This document shows positions 8,244 through 15,950 of a stretch of DNA of 64,000 nt, in pieces. Both the position numbers and the translations under genes were made by a program. This DNA is from an uncultured Spirochaetales bacterium (GTDB lineage Bacteria > Spirochaetota > Spirochaetia > Sphaerochaetales > Sphaerochaetaceae), in NCBI GenBank assembly GCA_949288415.1, contig CASEKE010000035.1:106375-170374 (forward strand). Direction: 5' to 3'. Position 1 is the first letter of the stretch. Each line of letters begins with the position of its first letter. The notes beneath the pieces are model-generated. The model saw only the letters and a list, made by a program, of their open reading frames with translations. It had not been told where the DNA came from and made no database searches.

Positions 8244-8963
8244 CTAGTCGAGGATCCTCAGGTCCTCGTTCTTTTTTTCGATTTCCATATGCCTGAGACG
8301 GCTTATCCTCACCAGACTTTCGGTAGTGTACACGGTCATCGCACATTCGGCTGCTACCGCATCCCTGTTCTCGATGCAATTGACAATTGCCTTTATCGCC
8401 GAACTGTCATAGCTCTTCCAGTCCGAAAAGAGGTAGTGGTTCCAGTTCTCGATGACAGGCCTGAACGCTCCGAAGACAACTGCGTAAAGCTTGTTGCCTG
8501 AGGCGTTGAATATGTAGTGATGGAGATTCGTGATTTCCTTTGCGAAGACCTCGATGTCTTCTGCTGCCTCGATCGCCTCGAGGCAGTCCCTGAGAAGTTG
8601 CATGTCTTTGTCGGTCCTTTTCTGGGCTGCAAGGGCCGCGCACTTTCCCTCGTTGAATATCCTGAATTCCGCAAAGCTTCTGGCCAGTTCGTTCGTCGTA
8701 TAGTTTTTTGTCGTCTCCAGAAGGGAATCGAATATATCTATGTTCGCATTGGATATCCAGTCCGCAACGATTGTTTTGCTGCGTGCTCGGCTTTCGACGA
8801 GTCCTTTTCCCCTGAGTGATATCATCACTTCGTGTATCACACTTTTCGATACGCCGAATTCCGATGCCAGAGATCTTTCCGTGTCTATCGGACGACCTAT
8901 CTTGTACTCTCCCGTGATGATTCTTGCCTCGATGATCTTCTGTATTTCCGCCTTGTTTCCCAT
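8244..8963 (-). CDS. GntR-family transcriptional regulator, FadR subfamily
   Basis: 239 aa. The N-terminal winged helix is typical (IIEARIITGEYKIGRPIDTERSLASEFGVSKSVIHEVMISLRGKGLVE split over residues ~9-58). The rest is a helical FCD ligand-binding domain (ELARSFAEFRIFNEGKCAALAA, NLHHYIFNASGN) whose His/Asp-rich pocket often binds a metal and an organic acid. AAGGAAAG lies just upstream of the ATG. The neighbouring mannosidase-like gene on the same strand is the obvious candidate target for a sugar- or acid-responsive regulator. The effector is unknown. Confidence 0.92.
   Translation of the reverse strand: MGNKAEIQKIIEARIITGEYKIGRPIDTERSLASEFGVSKSVIHEVMISLRGKGLVESRARSKTIVADWISNANIDIFDSLLETTKNYTTNELARSFAEFRIFNEGKCAALAAQKRTDKDMQLLRDCLEAIEAAEDIEVFAKEITNLHHYIFNASGNKLYAVVFGAFRPVIENWNHYLFSDWKSYDSSAIKAIVNCIENRDAVAAECAMTVYTTESLVRISRLRHMEIEKKNEDLRILD
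8249..8278 (+). terminator. Rho-independent terminator inside the end of the opposing gntR gene
   Basis: CGAGGATCC (8249-8257) pairs with GGTCCTCG (8261-8268), with one bulged T, and is followed by TTCTTTTTTT. It terminates the methyltransferase transcript on the plus strand. It lies within the last ~30 coding nucleotides of the convergent regulator gene. Confidence 0.75.
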
Positions 8964-8986
8964 GTACTTTCCTTATGTTTTCTATA

Positions 8987-9008
8987 CTGGTTGATATTAT
9001 ACAATCAG
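8987..9008 (-). promoter_or_regulatory. gntR promoter with overlapping inverted repeat
   Basis: On the minus strand TATAAT (9001-8996) is the -10 box of the regulator gene. It is flanked by the inverted repeat CTGGTTG (8987-8993) and CAATCAG (9002-9008), 6 of 7 bases matching. FadR-type operators contain CTGGT/ACCAG half sites, so this is a plausible autoregulatory operator. Inference from pattern only. Confidence 0.45.
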
Positions 9009-9229
9009 ATAATGAAAACAACAAAGAAAAAAAGAGTTATTTCCAAATACTGGTCGATAATACCGGCCAAGTGCTTAGAAAACAGATTCATTTTAATTTG
9101 CATCTGCGACGACGGCTGGAATGAAAAGCATTGCCGAAGCATCTGGAAGTCCGGATCGCAGAGATGGACGATCGGATTGCAGTCATTCCTGTATTTGTCC
9201 TGGAGGATGGATCTTGCGGTCCCAAGAAA
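9009..9229. other. Intergenic stretch, no gene recognised
   Basis: About 220 nt, A-rich in its first 70 nt. On the plus strand a stretch of ~35 codons around 9129-9235 reads without stops and looks protein-like (KHLEVRIAEMDDRIAVIPVF) but has no start and an in-frame stop just upstream. It could be the debris of a lost gene; I could not identify the family. Confidence 0.3.
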
Positions 9230-9230
9230 G

Positions 9231-9266
9231 AAAAAAACGGGACGGACATTTCCTCTGGTCCGTCCC
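9231..9266 (-). terminator. Rho-independent terminator of the mannosidase-like gene
   Basis: The 9-bp perfect stem GGGACGGAC (9239-9247) / GTCCGTCCC (9258-9266) is followed on the minus strand by C(G)TTTTTTT. It starts 10 nt after the stop codon at 9276. Confidence 0.88.
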
Positions 9267-9275
9267 TTGGCATGA

Positions 9276-10997
9276 TCAGTAGATCGAAGTGAACAGGCTT
9301 TCTAGCCTCAGCGAATTCTCGAATTCCCTGAGCGTAAGATCCCTGTGCGACGAGAACACCACGCTCTTCTCGCTAGAGGGCCTTATCTCGAAGAATCCGT
9401 CGGAGAACGTTCCCTCTATTCCGTCCGAAAAAAGCGAAACGCCGAACGCCGGTTTCGAGCATTTGAGATGCACCTCGAATGATCGCGGATTTATCATTCT
9501 GGCCTCGAACTCCACACGCGGATCCTCGAGCCTGCAATTCCTGAAGTCGTCCTCCAGAAGCAGGGTGAATTCCCTGTGTATGTCTTTCGTCCGCAGTTTC
9601 ACGTAGACGAACTCCTTGGACCTGTCCACGTTGCTTATATCTATTTCGCCAACCTTCATTGCGGTGTGATGCGGTATTACCTGGAAGAACATCCGCCTCT
9701 TTTTCTTGTTTCCTCCGTATTCGTTGAACTTGACGGAAATGTCCACTTCCTCGTCCCTGTCTGTATCGTTCGAGGCGAATACCAGCAGACGATCGTCCTC
9801 GACGTACATCACGGGAACGAGATCCGCGAAGAATCTCCGTGCCGCGAAGTGTCCCGCATTCCACTCCCCGTTTTCCGATACGGTGGAAAGAAGATTGTTG
9901 TATAGGACTCCGTCGTGGCTGTTGTCCGTCCTCGTCCTGAGGACCCAACGTTCGAGCAGAGCCGCTCTCCTGATTTCTTCATAGTAGTCCCTGAACTTTC
10001 CCGGGCCGGCGTCGAAGATGTCCTCGTCGATCCTTCCCGATATGTAAGACGGGTGGAAGCTGTATCCGGGATTGTCGGTTTCATGCAACACCAGAATGCC
10101 CAGGCGGTCGGCGATATTGTAGAACGTATGGGTCTCGTGCCCCTTCTCGATTAGGAGAAGATTCATGTAGCCTCTTGCCGCAGCTCCGAGCAGTTCCTCG
10201 TATCTTCTCCTGTCGGGATAGAGGCTCACGGGCCAGACTGCACCGCGGTAGAAAATCTGGCGTCCGTTCACGATCAGCGAACAGGATGGAGTGAATTCGA
10301 TGGTCCTGAATGCCACTTTTCTTTCTAGTTCCGCCTCGCCGAGTTTGAGTATCGCCGTGTACAGCATCTGGCGCCCCTCGCCGATGACGTTCCAAAGTTC
10401 TACCTTGTCCTCGTCTATGACGAGTTCCATGACCTTTGCCTGTCGTCCCTTGTCGAAGTAGAACTGTGTCTCGACACTATTTCCGAGAAGTTCGACAGAT
10501 GCCCTGAGAGTCTGGCTTCTGAACGATTCGTAGTCGATGTGGACACCTATCCTCCAGACATTCCCTTCCTTGTGCGGCTTGAGATGAGCGGAGTAGACGA
10601 CCCCCTCATGGGATCTGCAGATTCCTACATCTCCGCGGAACGAGGACGAGGCGGTAGCCCGTATAGTATTCTCGCCGTCCACTATGTAGTCGGTGATGTC
10701 GAAGCTGTCGATCCTTGTCCCGTTTATGCTGATGTCCTTGACCCCGGGCATGATGAGGCAACATCTGTCGTCCTTCTTCTCGTAGTCGAACTTTCGTTCG
10801 AGAACCCAGTCCATGTCGCTCAGAAAGCGGATTTTCTCGTTTATCACTCCGCTTCCTACGAGTTCCGTGTATATGCTGTTCTGGGTATTTATAGTGAGGT
10901 TGTCGTGCTTGTCGAAATAGTCGGTATAGTTTCTTGCCTTATCGTAGTCAAGTGGCCTCATCGACCATTGGCCTGATAGGGAGAGCGTATTATCCAC
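9276..10997 (-). CDS. Beta-mannosidase-like GH2 protein lacking the catalytic barrel core
   Basis: 573 aa; true beta-mannosidases have ~820-860. It starts at GTG 10997 with GGAGGA 6 nt upstream. The N terminus follows the family: LSLSGQWSMRP, FLSDMDWVLERKFDY (sugar-binding jelly roll), SINGTRIDSFD, an immunoglobulin-like domain, then the barrel entry VNGRQIFYRGAVWPVSLYPDRRRYEELLGAAARGYMNLL (in two parts) and DRLGILVLHE. After that only ~40 residues separate this from TRTDNSHDGVLYNNLL, the family's segment beyond the nucleophile. I find neither the acid/base motif (W-x-GNNE) nor the nucleophile motif (SEFG). No signal peptide. Probably a non-hydrolytic sugar-binding or regulatory protein; the frame is intact and has its own promoter and terminator. 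Confidence 0.8.
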   Translation of the reverse strand: MDNTLSLSGQWSMRPLDYDKARNYTDYFDKHDNLTINTQNSIYTELVGSGVINEKIRFLSDMDWVLERKFDYEKKDDRCCLIMPGVKDISINGTRIDSFDITDYIVDGENTIRATASSSFRGDVGICRSHEGVVYSAHLKPHKEGNVWRIGVHIDYESFRSQTLRASVELLGNSVETQFYFDKGRQAKVMELVIDEDKVELWNVIGEGRQMLYTAILKLGEAELERKVAFRTIEFTPSCSLIVNGRQIFYRGAVWPVSLYPDRRRYEELLGAAARGYMNLLLIEKGHETHTFYNIADRLGILVLHETDNPGYSFHPSYISGRIDEDIFDAGPGKFRDYYEEIRRAALLERWVLRTRTDNSHDGVLYNNLLSTVSENGEWNAGHFAARRFFADLVPVMYVEDDRLLVFASNDTDRDEEVDISVKFNEYGGNKKKRRMFFQVIPHHTAMKVGEIDISNVDRSKEFVYVKLRTKDIHREFTLLLEDDFRNCRLEDPRVEFEARMINPRSFEVHLKCSKPAFGVSLFSDGIEGTFSDGFFEIRPSSEKSVVFSSHRDLTLREFENSLRLESLFTSIY

Positions 10998-11022
10998 TTT
11001 ATTCCTCCATTTGCTAACAATA

Positions 11023-11028
11023 ATTATA
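11023..11028 (-). promoter_or_regulatory. -10 box of the mannosidase-like gene
   Basis: TATAAT on the minus strand (11028 to 11023), ~26 nt before GTG 10997, with GGAGGA in between. The -35 region (around 11046-11051) is poor, so an activator may be needed. Confidence 0.5.
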
Positions 11029-11053
11029 GCACGGGTTTTGTCCGTTGTGTGGA

Positions 11054-11080
11054 GAACGGGTGGATTTTGCCCACCCGTTC
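11054..11080. terminator. Strong hairpin between two minus-strand genes
   Basis: Ten-bp perfect inverted repeat GAACGGGTGG (11054-11063) / CCACCCGTTC (11071-11080) with a 7-nt loop. It lies 35 nt after the nuclease stop. It lacks a T-run on the minus strand, so it may act as an mRNA-stabilising 3' hairpin or a weak terminator. Confidence 0.55.
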
Positions 11081-11114
11081 ATTGTTCTTCGTTTGTCGCT
11101 CTGTTTTGGCTCTT

Positions 11115-12059
11115 CTAGAGAATGCTCTTCGTCTTGGTCGATCTGTCGATTCTTCCTTCCAGTTCGTCCTCTATGCTGTCTGGAAGGGAAGTGAAGAAAT
11201 CGAGGCCTGTGAGTCTTTCGATCTCGTCGACCGTTGTCACGTAGTCGTACCAGCGCTTCTTGTTCTTGCTACTTCCCTGTACGCCCTGTACGTTCGGGAC
11301 GTTTATGGCTATCACCCTCGTGTCTTCGTCGATCCTTGAGAGATCGTTCGTGCCGTCCTTGAGCAGAAGGACTATCTTCCACGTGGATTCGGGAACTGTT
11401 ATGTAGCCTTCACCGTTCTTGAGCTCGATCCTGTAGGATTCCCCTTTGGAACCTCGGCCTCCCTCTCCGTATGGTCCTGCTATGATGTAAGCCTCGTAGC
11501 CGTTGTTCTCGACGATCTTTCTCAGATCGTCCTCCAGGCTCTTCCATACGATCTGGTTGTTGTTCGGGGCCTGCGGCACCATGTTTATCATGTAGAATGT
11601 CTCCGCCTGTTTCCCAGCGTCGGCATTTCTGTCGGCGTTGGGGCACATGTGCCCTCGGTCGAATCCGGAGTTGGTGTAGTCACCGGGCTTTACTGAATAC
11701 CAGCCGTCGGGAAGCTCGGTATAGCTTTCGAAATCCGCATCGCGCCCTGTTCCGAGGTCGGCTTTCTCCAGATGCCAGGAGACCCAGTCGGGATTGTGGG
11801 TAACGTTGTTGTATTCCAGAGTGAAGGCTTCTAGCTCTATGATGATGCTTTCATCTTTTTTGCCTGTCTCATCGACGGGTATTCCGAGAAGTACGTTCTC
11901 GCTGAGCGCAACAGGTGCGACCGAGGTTTCCACATGCGGGGCTTCCGGTCTGGATGCGGTGCTGCATCCTGTCAGCATTGCCAGAAGCAGGATTGCGGCA
12001 AATCCGCTTCGTACGACTGCAGAAAATCTTTTTTCGGTATTTCGGAATGAAGTGGTCAT
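11115..12059 (-). CDS. Secreted lipoprotein DNA/RNA non-specific endonuclease (NUC1/DRGH type)
   Basis: 314 aa from the ATG at 12059; an upstream ATG at 12074 adds 5 residues and the open frame reaches 12146. The signal FAAILLLAMLTGCSTAS ends in a lipobox (LTGC), so it should be membrane-anchored outside the cytoplasm. The nuclease core has YTNSGFDRGHMCPNADRN, the DRGH motif whose His is the general base, followed by MINMVPQAPNNNQIVWKSLE, which carries the metal-binding Asn. Such enzymes degrade any nucleic acid, here probably for nutrient scavenging. No inhibitor gene is next to it, consistent with export. A second surface nuclease of another subtype is encoded at 45867-46754. Confidence 0.93.
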   Translation of the reverse strand: MTTSFRNTEKRFSAVVRSGFAAILLLAMLTGCSTASRPEAPHVETSVAPVALSENVLLGIPVDETGKKDESIIIELEAFTLEYNNVTHNPDWVSWHLEKADLGTGRDADFESYTELPDGWYSVKPGDYTNSGFDRGHMCPNADRNADAGKQAETFYMINMVPQAPNNNQIVWKSLEDDLRKIVENNGYEAYIIAGPYGEGGRGSKGESYRIELKNGEGYITVPESTWKIVLLLKDGTNDLSRIDEDTRVIAINVPNVQGVQGSSKNKKRWYDYVTTVDEIERLTGLDFFTSLPDSIEDELEGRIDRSTKTKSIL

Positions 12060-12347
12060 ATATCTTAAAGCCATATTTCCGCTTTTTGTTACTCGGTCAA
12101 AAGAAAAATACTCGTTTCGTGGCCTGATTCGGACCGTCGTGTGCAAAAAATATGAAAAACAATATCCGGCAGGCTGTCGGTGACCTTTCTTGATGGCTTT
12201 TTGATGTATATCAGCCTATGTCATTAGTTGCGCTCTTTCCCTGTTTCTGGCATATGAATTTCACGTTCATTTTCCGTCTTTCGAGGTTTTTCGGCTCCTT
12301 TTGCCAACTTTGGGGCAAGAATGTTCCTCATGTTGCTTCATTCGATG
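12060..12347. other. T-rich intergenic stretch, no gene recognised
   Basis: About 290 nt of low-GC sequence in front of the candidate RNA gene. It holds the nuclease promoter region on the minus strand and one small hairpin (TTGCC/GGCAA, ~12301-12317). No open frame with a credible start or homology was seen. Confidence 0.4.
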
Positions 12348-12357
12348 TATAAGATTC

Positions 12358-12623
12358 ATGGCTTCGGGTGAGGAGATGGCGGAAATCGGATGCGGAAGCC
12401 CATGGCAATGGCGTGCTAGGAATTCATCCCGCATGGTCATTGCTTTCTTTCCCTCTTTCTCCGGTTTCCATGCCGATCACGGGCACGTCCCGAATGCCTT
12501 GTACGCCTCGCGGCGTATTCCTGCAATGTCGAATTTCGATGCGGATGCCAGGCATCTTGTTCCTCGAAAGCCGAGCATCCGTATCGGATTTTGCCACCGC
12601 TCTGCGGTGGCTTTGTTTTTTTT
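12358..12623 (+). ncRNA. Candidate structured non-coding RNA
   Basis: A -10-like TATAAG (12348-12353) is followed ~10 nt later by a ~265-nt stretch ending in a perfect terminator. No protein homology is visible in any frame. Several local stems can be drawn: GGCTTC/GAAGCC (12360-12365 with 12395-12400), TACGCC/GGCGTA in the 12500s and GATGCC/GGCATC around 12544-12556. CGGATGC (12387-12393) is complementary to GCATCCG (12575-12581), which joins the two ends. It lacks the signature sequences of RNase P RNA, tmRNA and SRP RNA that I know. It could be a 6S-like or novel RNA, or decayed sequence. Confidence 0.35.
12593..12623 (+). terminator. Strong Rho-independent terminator with no known gene upstream
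   Basis: GCCACCGC (12593-12600), loop TCT, GCGGTGGC (12604-12611), then TTTGTTTTTTTT. The nearest annotated plus-strand gene upstream ends at 8219, so this terminator must serve an unannotated transcript. Confidence 0.9.
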
Positions 12624-12654
12624 CCTATGTCTCTTGCGATTGTGTTATGGGATA

Positions 12655-12690
12655 TTCAAAAACATCGAGTATTCAACTATAATGCAGATA
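12655..12690 (+). promoter_or_regulatory. Leaderless promoter of nadE
   Basis: TTCAAA (12655-12660), 17-nt spacer, TATAAT (12678-12683), 6 nt, then ATG 12690. The expected start of transcription falls on the A of the ATG. There is no purine-rich ribosome site. This is the clearest example of the pattern in the window. Confidence 0.65.
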
Positions 12691-14576
12691 TGAAAAACGG
12701 CTATCTGAAAGTGGCGGCGGCAAGTCCGTCCCTTGTTCTTGCAAATCCCATGGACAACCTCGGAAAGCTCGTCGGGCTTGTCGATGAGGCAGAGCGCGCT
12801 TCTGTCAAGGTTCTTGTATTTCCGGAGCTTGCGATCACAGGTGCGAGCGCAGGCGATCTTTTCTTTTCCAGGACTCTCCAACGAAGGGCAGGGGATGCTC
12901 TTCTATCGTTGGCGGAAGCCACCAGAGGCAAGGATGTACTCGTATTCGTTGGCTATCCGTTCCTCTACCAGGGGCGGCTGTACGATACCATGGCGGCACT
13001 GAAGGACGGCCGGATATTGTCGTTCACCGTCAAGACGAACCTGTCCGTCGAACAGAGAAGATGGTTCACTCCTGCTCCTTATGAGAACATGTCCATCGAC
13101 GGAATTCCGTTCGGATCCTTTATCATACATTCATATGGAAGATACAGGATATCGGCAGGATTCCTCAACGATCTGTATGCAATGTCTTCCCCGCTTTCCC
13201 GTCTTGCAGGAGCCGGATCCGTCGTATTTGCCCTTGCCGGATATGAGAACGAGACGGTGACCAGTGCCCAGGAGAACAGGAAAAGACTCGAAGCCGAGTC
13301 CGGACGGCTCCTTTCGGCAGGGATGCTCGCACTTTCGAGCGAGGACGAAAGCACGGGAGAGGGTGTCGCATCGGGGCAGCTTGCTATTGTCGAATGCGGC
13401 AGGATCCTTTCTTCGGTCGACACGAGCTGCGGCAGATTGCTGGTTTCCGAGGTGGATGTCGATCTGCTGAATGCTGAGAGAATCCGTAGTCCGTACTACG
13501 CATATGCAGGAGAGAACGGAACATCGGATGTGCAGATATCGTTCGAGGAGACGGATACAGTACTCACCAGAACCTTCGACAGGTTCCCGTTCATTCCGTC
13601 CGAAAGGGTAGAGATGGAACAGCGCTGCGGAAAGATTCTCGAGCTCCAGGCGAAGGCTCTCAAGCGCAGAGTTGAACATACGCATACGAAGACTCTCGTG
13701 GTCGGACTGTCCGGAGGTCTGGACTCGACTCTTGCCCTCCTTGCCAGCGTCAGGACAATGGACATGCTCGGACGTAGCCGACGCGACGTGCTTTCGATCA
13801 CGATGCCTTGTTTCGGAACGACAAAGAGGACGAAGGGCAACGCGGAACTGCTTGCGGAGGCTCTGGGGACCTCTTTCGAGGAGATAGACATACGCAAGAG
13901 CGTTCTACAGCATTTCGAGGATATAGGCCACAGTCCGGACGATCTTTCCGTGGCGTACGAAAACGCACAGGCCAGGGAAAGGACGCAGGTGCTCATGGAC
14001 AAAGCGAACAAATGTTCCGGCCTGGTCGTCGGTACGGGAGATCTGTCCGAGCTTGCCCTCGGCTGGGCTACATACAACGGCGATCACATGAGCATGTATG
14101 CGGTCAACGCCTCTATCCCTAAGACCCTGATACGACATATCGTGAAGTATGTCGCCGATCTGGGCGGTCCGGAGGCAAAGGTCCTCAACGACATACTCGA
14201 TACTCCGGTCTCTCCGGAGCTTCTTCCCGCCAAGGACGGTCTCATCAGTCAGAGGACGGAGAACATTGTAGGTCCTTACGAGCTGCACGACTTCTTCCTC
14301 TATCATCTGGTCCGCTACGGCTTCTCGGCCGGGAAGCTTTTCCGCATGGCCCACGAGGCATTCGAGGGTCAGTATGGCGATGACGAGATTCTTCACTGGC
14401 TAGAGACTTTCCTTAGAAGGTTCTTCTCCCAGCAGTTCAAACGCAACTGCGTTCCTGACGGTCCTGCAGTGGGAAGCGTGAACTTCAGTCCGCGAGGCTC
14501 GTTCGCCATGCCGAGCGATTCTTCCTCCGCCGCCTGGCTGGAGGAAATCGAGGCGATCCGATCGTCGAAAAGTTGA
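12690..14576 (+). CDS. nadE: NAD+ synthetase with degenerate glutaminase (nitrilase-fold) domain
   Basis: 628 aa, two-domain NadE. The N-terminal nitrilase-like domain (~1-290) keeps the Glu (FPELAITGASAGDLFF) and the Lys (VKTNLSVEQRRWF) of the glutaminase triad. The segment that should read ICEDLW reads FLNDLY, so the catalytic Cys is replaced by Leu159. The synthetase domain (~330-628) is intact: P-loop VVGLSGGLDSTLAL, GTGDLSELALGWATYNGDH and KTLIRHIVKYVADLGG. It converts deamido-NAD to NAD with ATP and an amide donor. With the Cys lost it is probably ammonia-dependent. ATG 12690 is chosen because homology begins at YLKVAAASPSLVLANPMDN and the promoter abuts it. Confidence 0.93.
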   Translation: MKNGYLKVAAASPSLVLANPMDNLGKLVGLVDEAERASVKVLVFPELAITGASAGDLFFSRTLQRRAGDALLSLAEATRGKDVLVFVGYPFLYQGRLYDTMAALKDGRILSFTVKTNLSVEQRRWFTPAPYENMSIDGIPFGSFIIHSYGRYRISAGFLNDLYAMSSPLSRLAGAGSVVFALAGYENETVTSAQENRKRLEAESGRLLSAGMLALSSEDESTGEGVASGQLAIVECGRILSSVDTSCGRLLVSEVDVDLLNAERIRSPYYAYAGENGTSDVQISFEETDTVLTRTFDRFPFIPSERVEMEQRCGKILELQAKALKRRVEHTHTKTLVVGLSGGLDSTLALLASVRTMDMLGRSRRDVLSITMPCFGTTKRTKGNAELLAEALGTSFEEIDIRKSVLQHFEDIGHSPDDLSVAYENAQARERTQVLMDKANKCSGLVVGTGDLSELALGWATYNGDHMSMYAVNASIPKTLIRHIVKYVADLGGPEAKVLNDILDTPVSPELLPAKDGLISQRTENIVGPYELHDFFLYHLVRYGFSAGKLFRMAHEAFEGQYGDDEILHWLETFLRRFFSQQFKRNCVPDGPAVGSVNFSPRGSFAMPSDSSSAAWLEEIEAIRSSKS

Positions 14577-14578
14577 AA

Positions 14579-14606
14579 TTGACTATTTACAGGAGTCTGT
14601 TATAGT
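14579..14606 (+). promoter_or_regulatory. Promoter of the outer membrane protein gene
   Basis: TTGACT (14579-14584), 16-nt spacer, TATAGT (14601-14606). It starts inside or just after the nadE stop and leaves a ~30-nt leader with AGGAGA at 14632-14637. Confidence 0.65.
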
Positions 14607-14645
14607 TTGAATCGGAGACACGAAAAAAATTAGGAGATCATGATC

Positions 14646-15212
14646 ATGAAAAAGAAAATCATCGTGCTGCTTCTTGTCGTAGCCCTCATTCCGTCGGCTA
14701 TATTCGCAAATGATATACTCCAGCTAGGCTTGAACGTCGGATACAAGCCTACGCTTTCCCAGATGATGGAGGGAGGGGAACTTGACGACTATTTCAAGTG
14801 GGAGTACTTCACGTTCGCTCCGGAGTTGAAGCTGAATCTTTTCTTCATAGACTTCGATGCTTCGGCATACTTCAATTTCGGGAACAACGCCATTCTCATC
14901 GATACCCAGCTTGCCTCGGATCTCTATTTCAAGCTTTCCGTAGTCAAGCTCGCACTGGGCGTCGGAATCAACATGCCGTTCCTATATAGCGGCGACACAT
15001 GGACGATGAACGGTCATCCCCTTGACGAGGCCGGGGCCGCATTCATGAATGCGAACCTTGCCTACAGAGCCGGTCTTGGCCTGGATTTCGGTAAGTTCAA
15101 CATGATGGTGAACTATTCCGTCCCGACGAAAGGAACGTTCTCGAATCCGGATTTCGCTCCCAGATGGGACGGCGGACAGTTCAGTCTCGGCTTGCTGATC
15201 GATCTGTTCTAG
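14646..15212 (+). CDS. Small outer membrane beta-barrel-like protein
   Basis: 188 aa, no named family recognised. It has a clear Sec signal (MKKKIIVLLLVVALIPSAIFA) with cleavage near residue 21. The mature part is made of alternating hydrophobic strands (FAPELKLNLFFIDFDASAYF, DLYFKLSVVKLALGVGINM, NLAYRAGLGLDFGKFNMMV) and ends in an aromatic residue (LLIDLF), the usual mark of an outer membrane barrel recognised by BamA. ATG 14646 is 8 nt from AGGAGA; the ATG at 14640 is too close. It forms a single-gene unit between its own promoter and terminator. Confidence 0.8.
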   Translation: MKKKIIVLLLVVALIPSAIFANDILQLGLNVGYKPTLSQMMEGGELDDYFKWEYFTFAPELKLNLFFIDFDASAYFNFGNNAILIDTQLASDLYFKLSVVKLALGVGINMPFLYSGDTWTMNGHPLDEAGAAFMNANLAYRAGLGLDFGKFNMMVNYSVPTKGTFSNPDFAPRWDGGQFSLGLLIDLF

Positions 15213-15230
15213 CATCTGCATATCGCAATG

Positions 15231-15259
15231 GACAGGCTTTGCGGCCTGTCTTTTTTTTT
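15231..15259 (+). terminator. Rho-independent terminator
   Basis: GACAGGC (15231-15237) / GCCTGTC (15244-15250) followed by nine T. Ends the outer membrane protein transcript. Confidence 0.93.
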
Positions 15260-15292
15260 GTTCCGACCCTTCAACATAACATGGTTTTGAGC

Positions 15293-15305
15293 TATCATTT
15301 CTTCT
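15293..15305 (+). promoter_or_regulatory. Candidate leaderless promoter of the polA-coaE operon
   Basis: TATCAT (15293-15298), 7 nt, ATG 15306. No ribosome site. The region is the only gap before five tightly packed genes running to 21294. Confidence 0.5.
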
Positions 15306-15950
15306 ATGGACACACTTAAGATCTTCTTTTCGACCCTGATAGTGATCGTCATTTCAACGCTTGTATACTTTGCAATCTACTTTCTTTTTCCTGAAGTGAG
15401 CGACACGTTCTTCGGCATGTCTTACGCGAACGGCTGTTCGCTCGATGCCTACGAGGAGAAGCAGAAACTTGCCGAGAGCGTGGAATACGTCTCCGAATTC
15501 GTCTCTGCGCGGACGCAGAACGTCACAGACTCGGCAGAGACTATTGCGGAGGGTCTTCCGCAGAAATCGGCCGACGCCTCGAAAGAGAGTGCCGCATTTG
15601 CAGCAGATGCGGCCGAAGAATCGGATGCAATCGTCGACGAGGAGGTGCTTCCGGCCCTCCACGAGAAAGGCGAGGAGGTATTGGCTTTCTTTGAAAGCGA
15701 AAAAGGATCGCTTCTGATCGACAATCTGAAGAAAGCGGGAGACATACCCGCCGATTTCGACTTCGAGACCGCTGCGGCGACAGAGGAAGGACGGCGTATA
15801 ATCAATTCGATCTCCGATTACGTTTCCGAAGCCGGCGTATCGCTCGACGAGATGATTTCCAATGCCAGCATCATGAAGCTTCTTACGGGCAAGACGGACG
15901 ATGCGATCGATTCCATCAAGGAATTCTTCTCGGGATGGACGGAAAGATGA
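15306..15950 (+). CDS. Membrane-anchored acidic helical protein of unknown function
   Basis: 214 aa, not recognised. One N-terminal membrane helix (residues ~6-30, FFSTLIVIVISTLVYFAIYF) is followed by an acidic, Ala/Glu-rich region predicted to be helical (ESAAFAADAAEESDAIVDEE). The C-terminal third has a compact region around DFETAAATEEGRRIINSISDY. The topology (anchor plus extracytoplasmic helices) resembles the protein at 20197-21294, which closes the same gene run. Its stop overlaps the next start (ATGA). Confidence 0.75.
   Translation: MDTLKIFFSTLIVIVISTLVYFAIYFLFPEVSDTFFGMSYANGCSLDAYEEKQKLAESVEYVSEFVSARTQNVTDSAETIAEGLPQKSADASKESAAFAADAAEESDAIVDEEVLPALHEKGEEVLAFFESEKGSLLIDNLKKAGDIPADFDFETAAATEEGRRIINSISDYVSEAGVSLDEMISNASIMKLLTGKTDDAIDSIKEFFSGWTER

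Noticed and set aside
12301..12693. 130-aa plus-strand frame in the candidate RNA region
   Set aside because: Crosses the strong terminator at 12593-12623 and the nadE promoter; residue composition is not protein-like.
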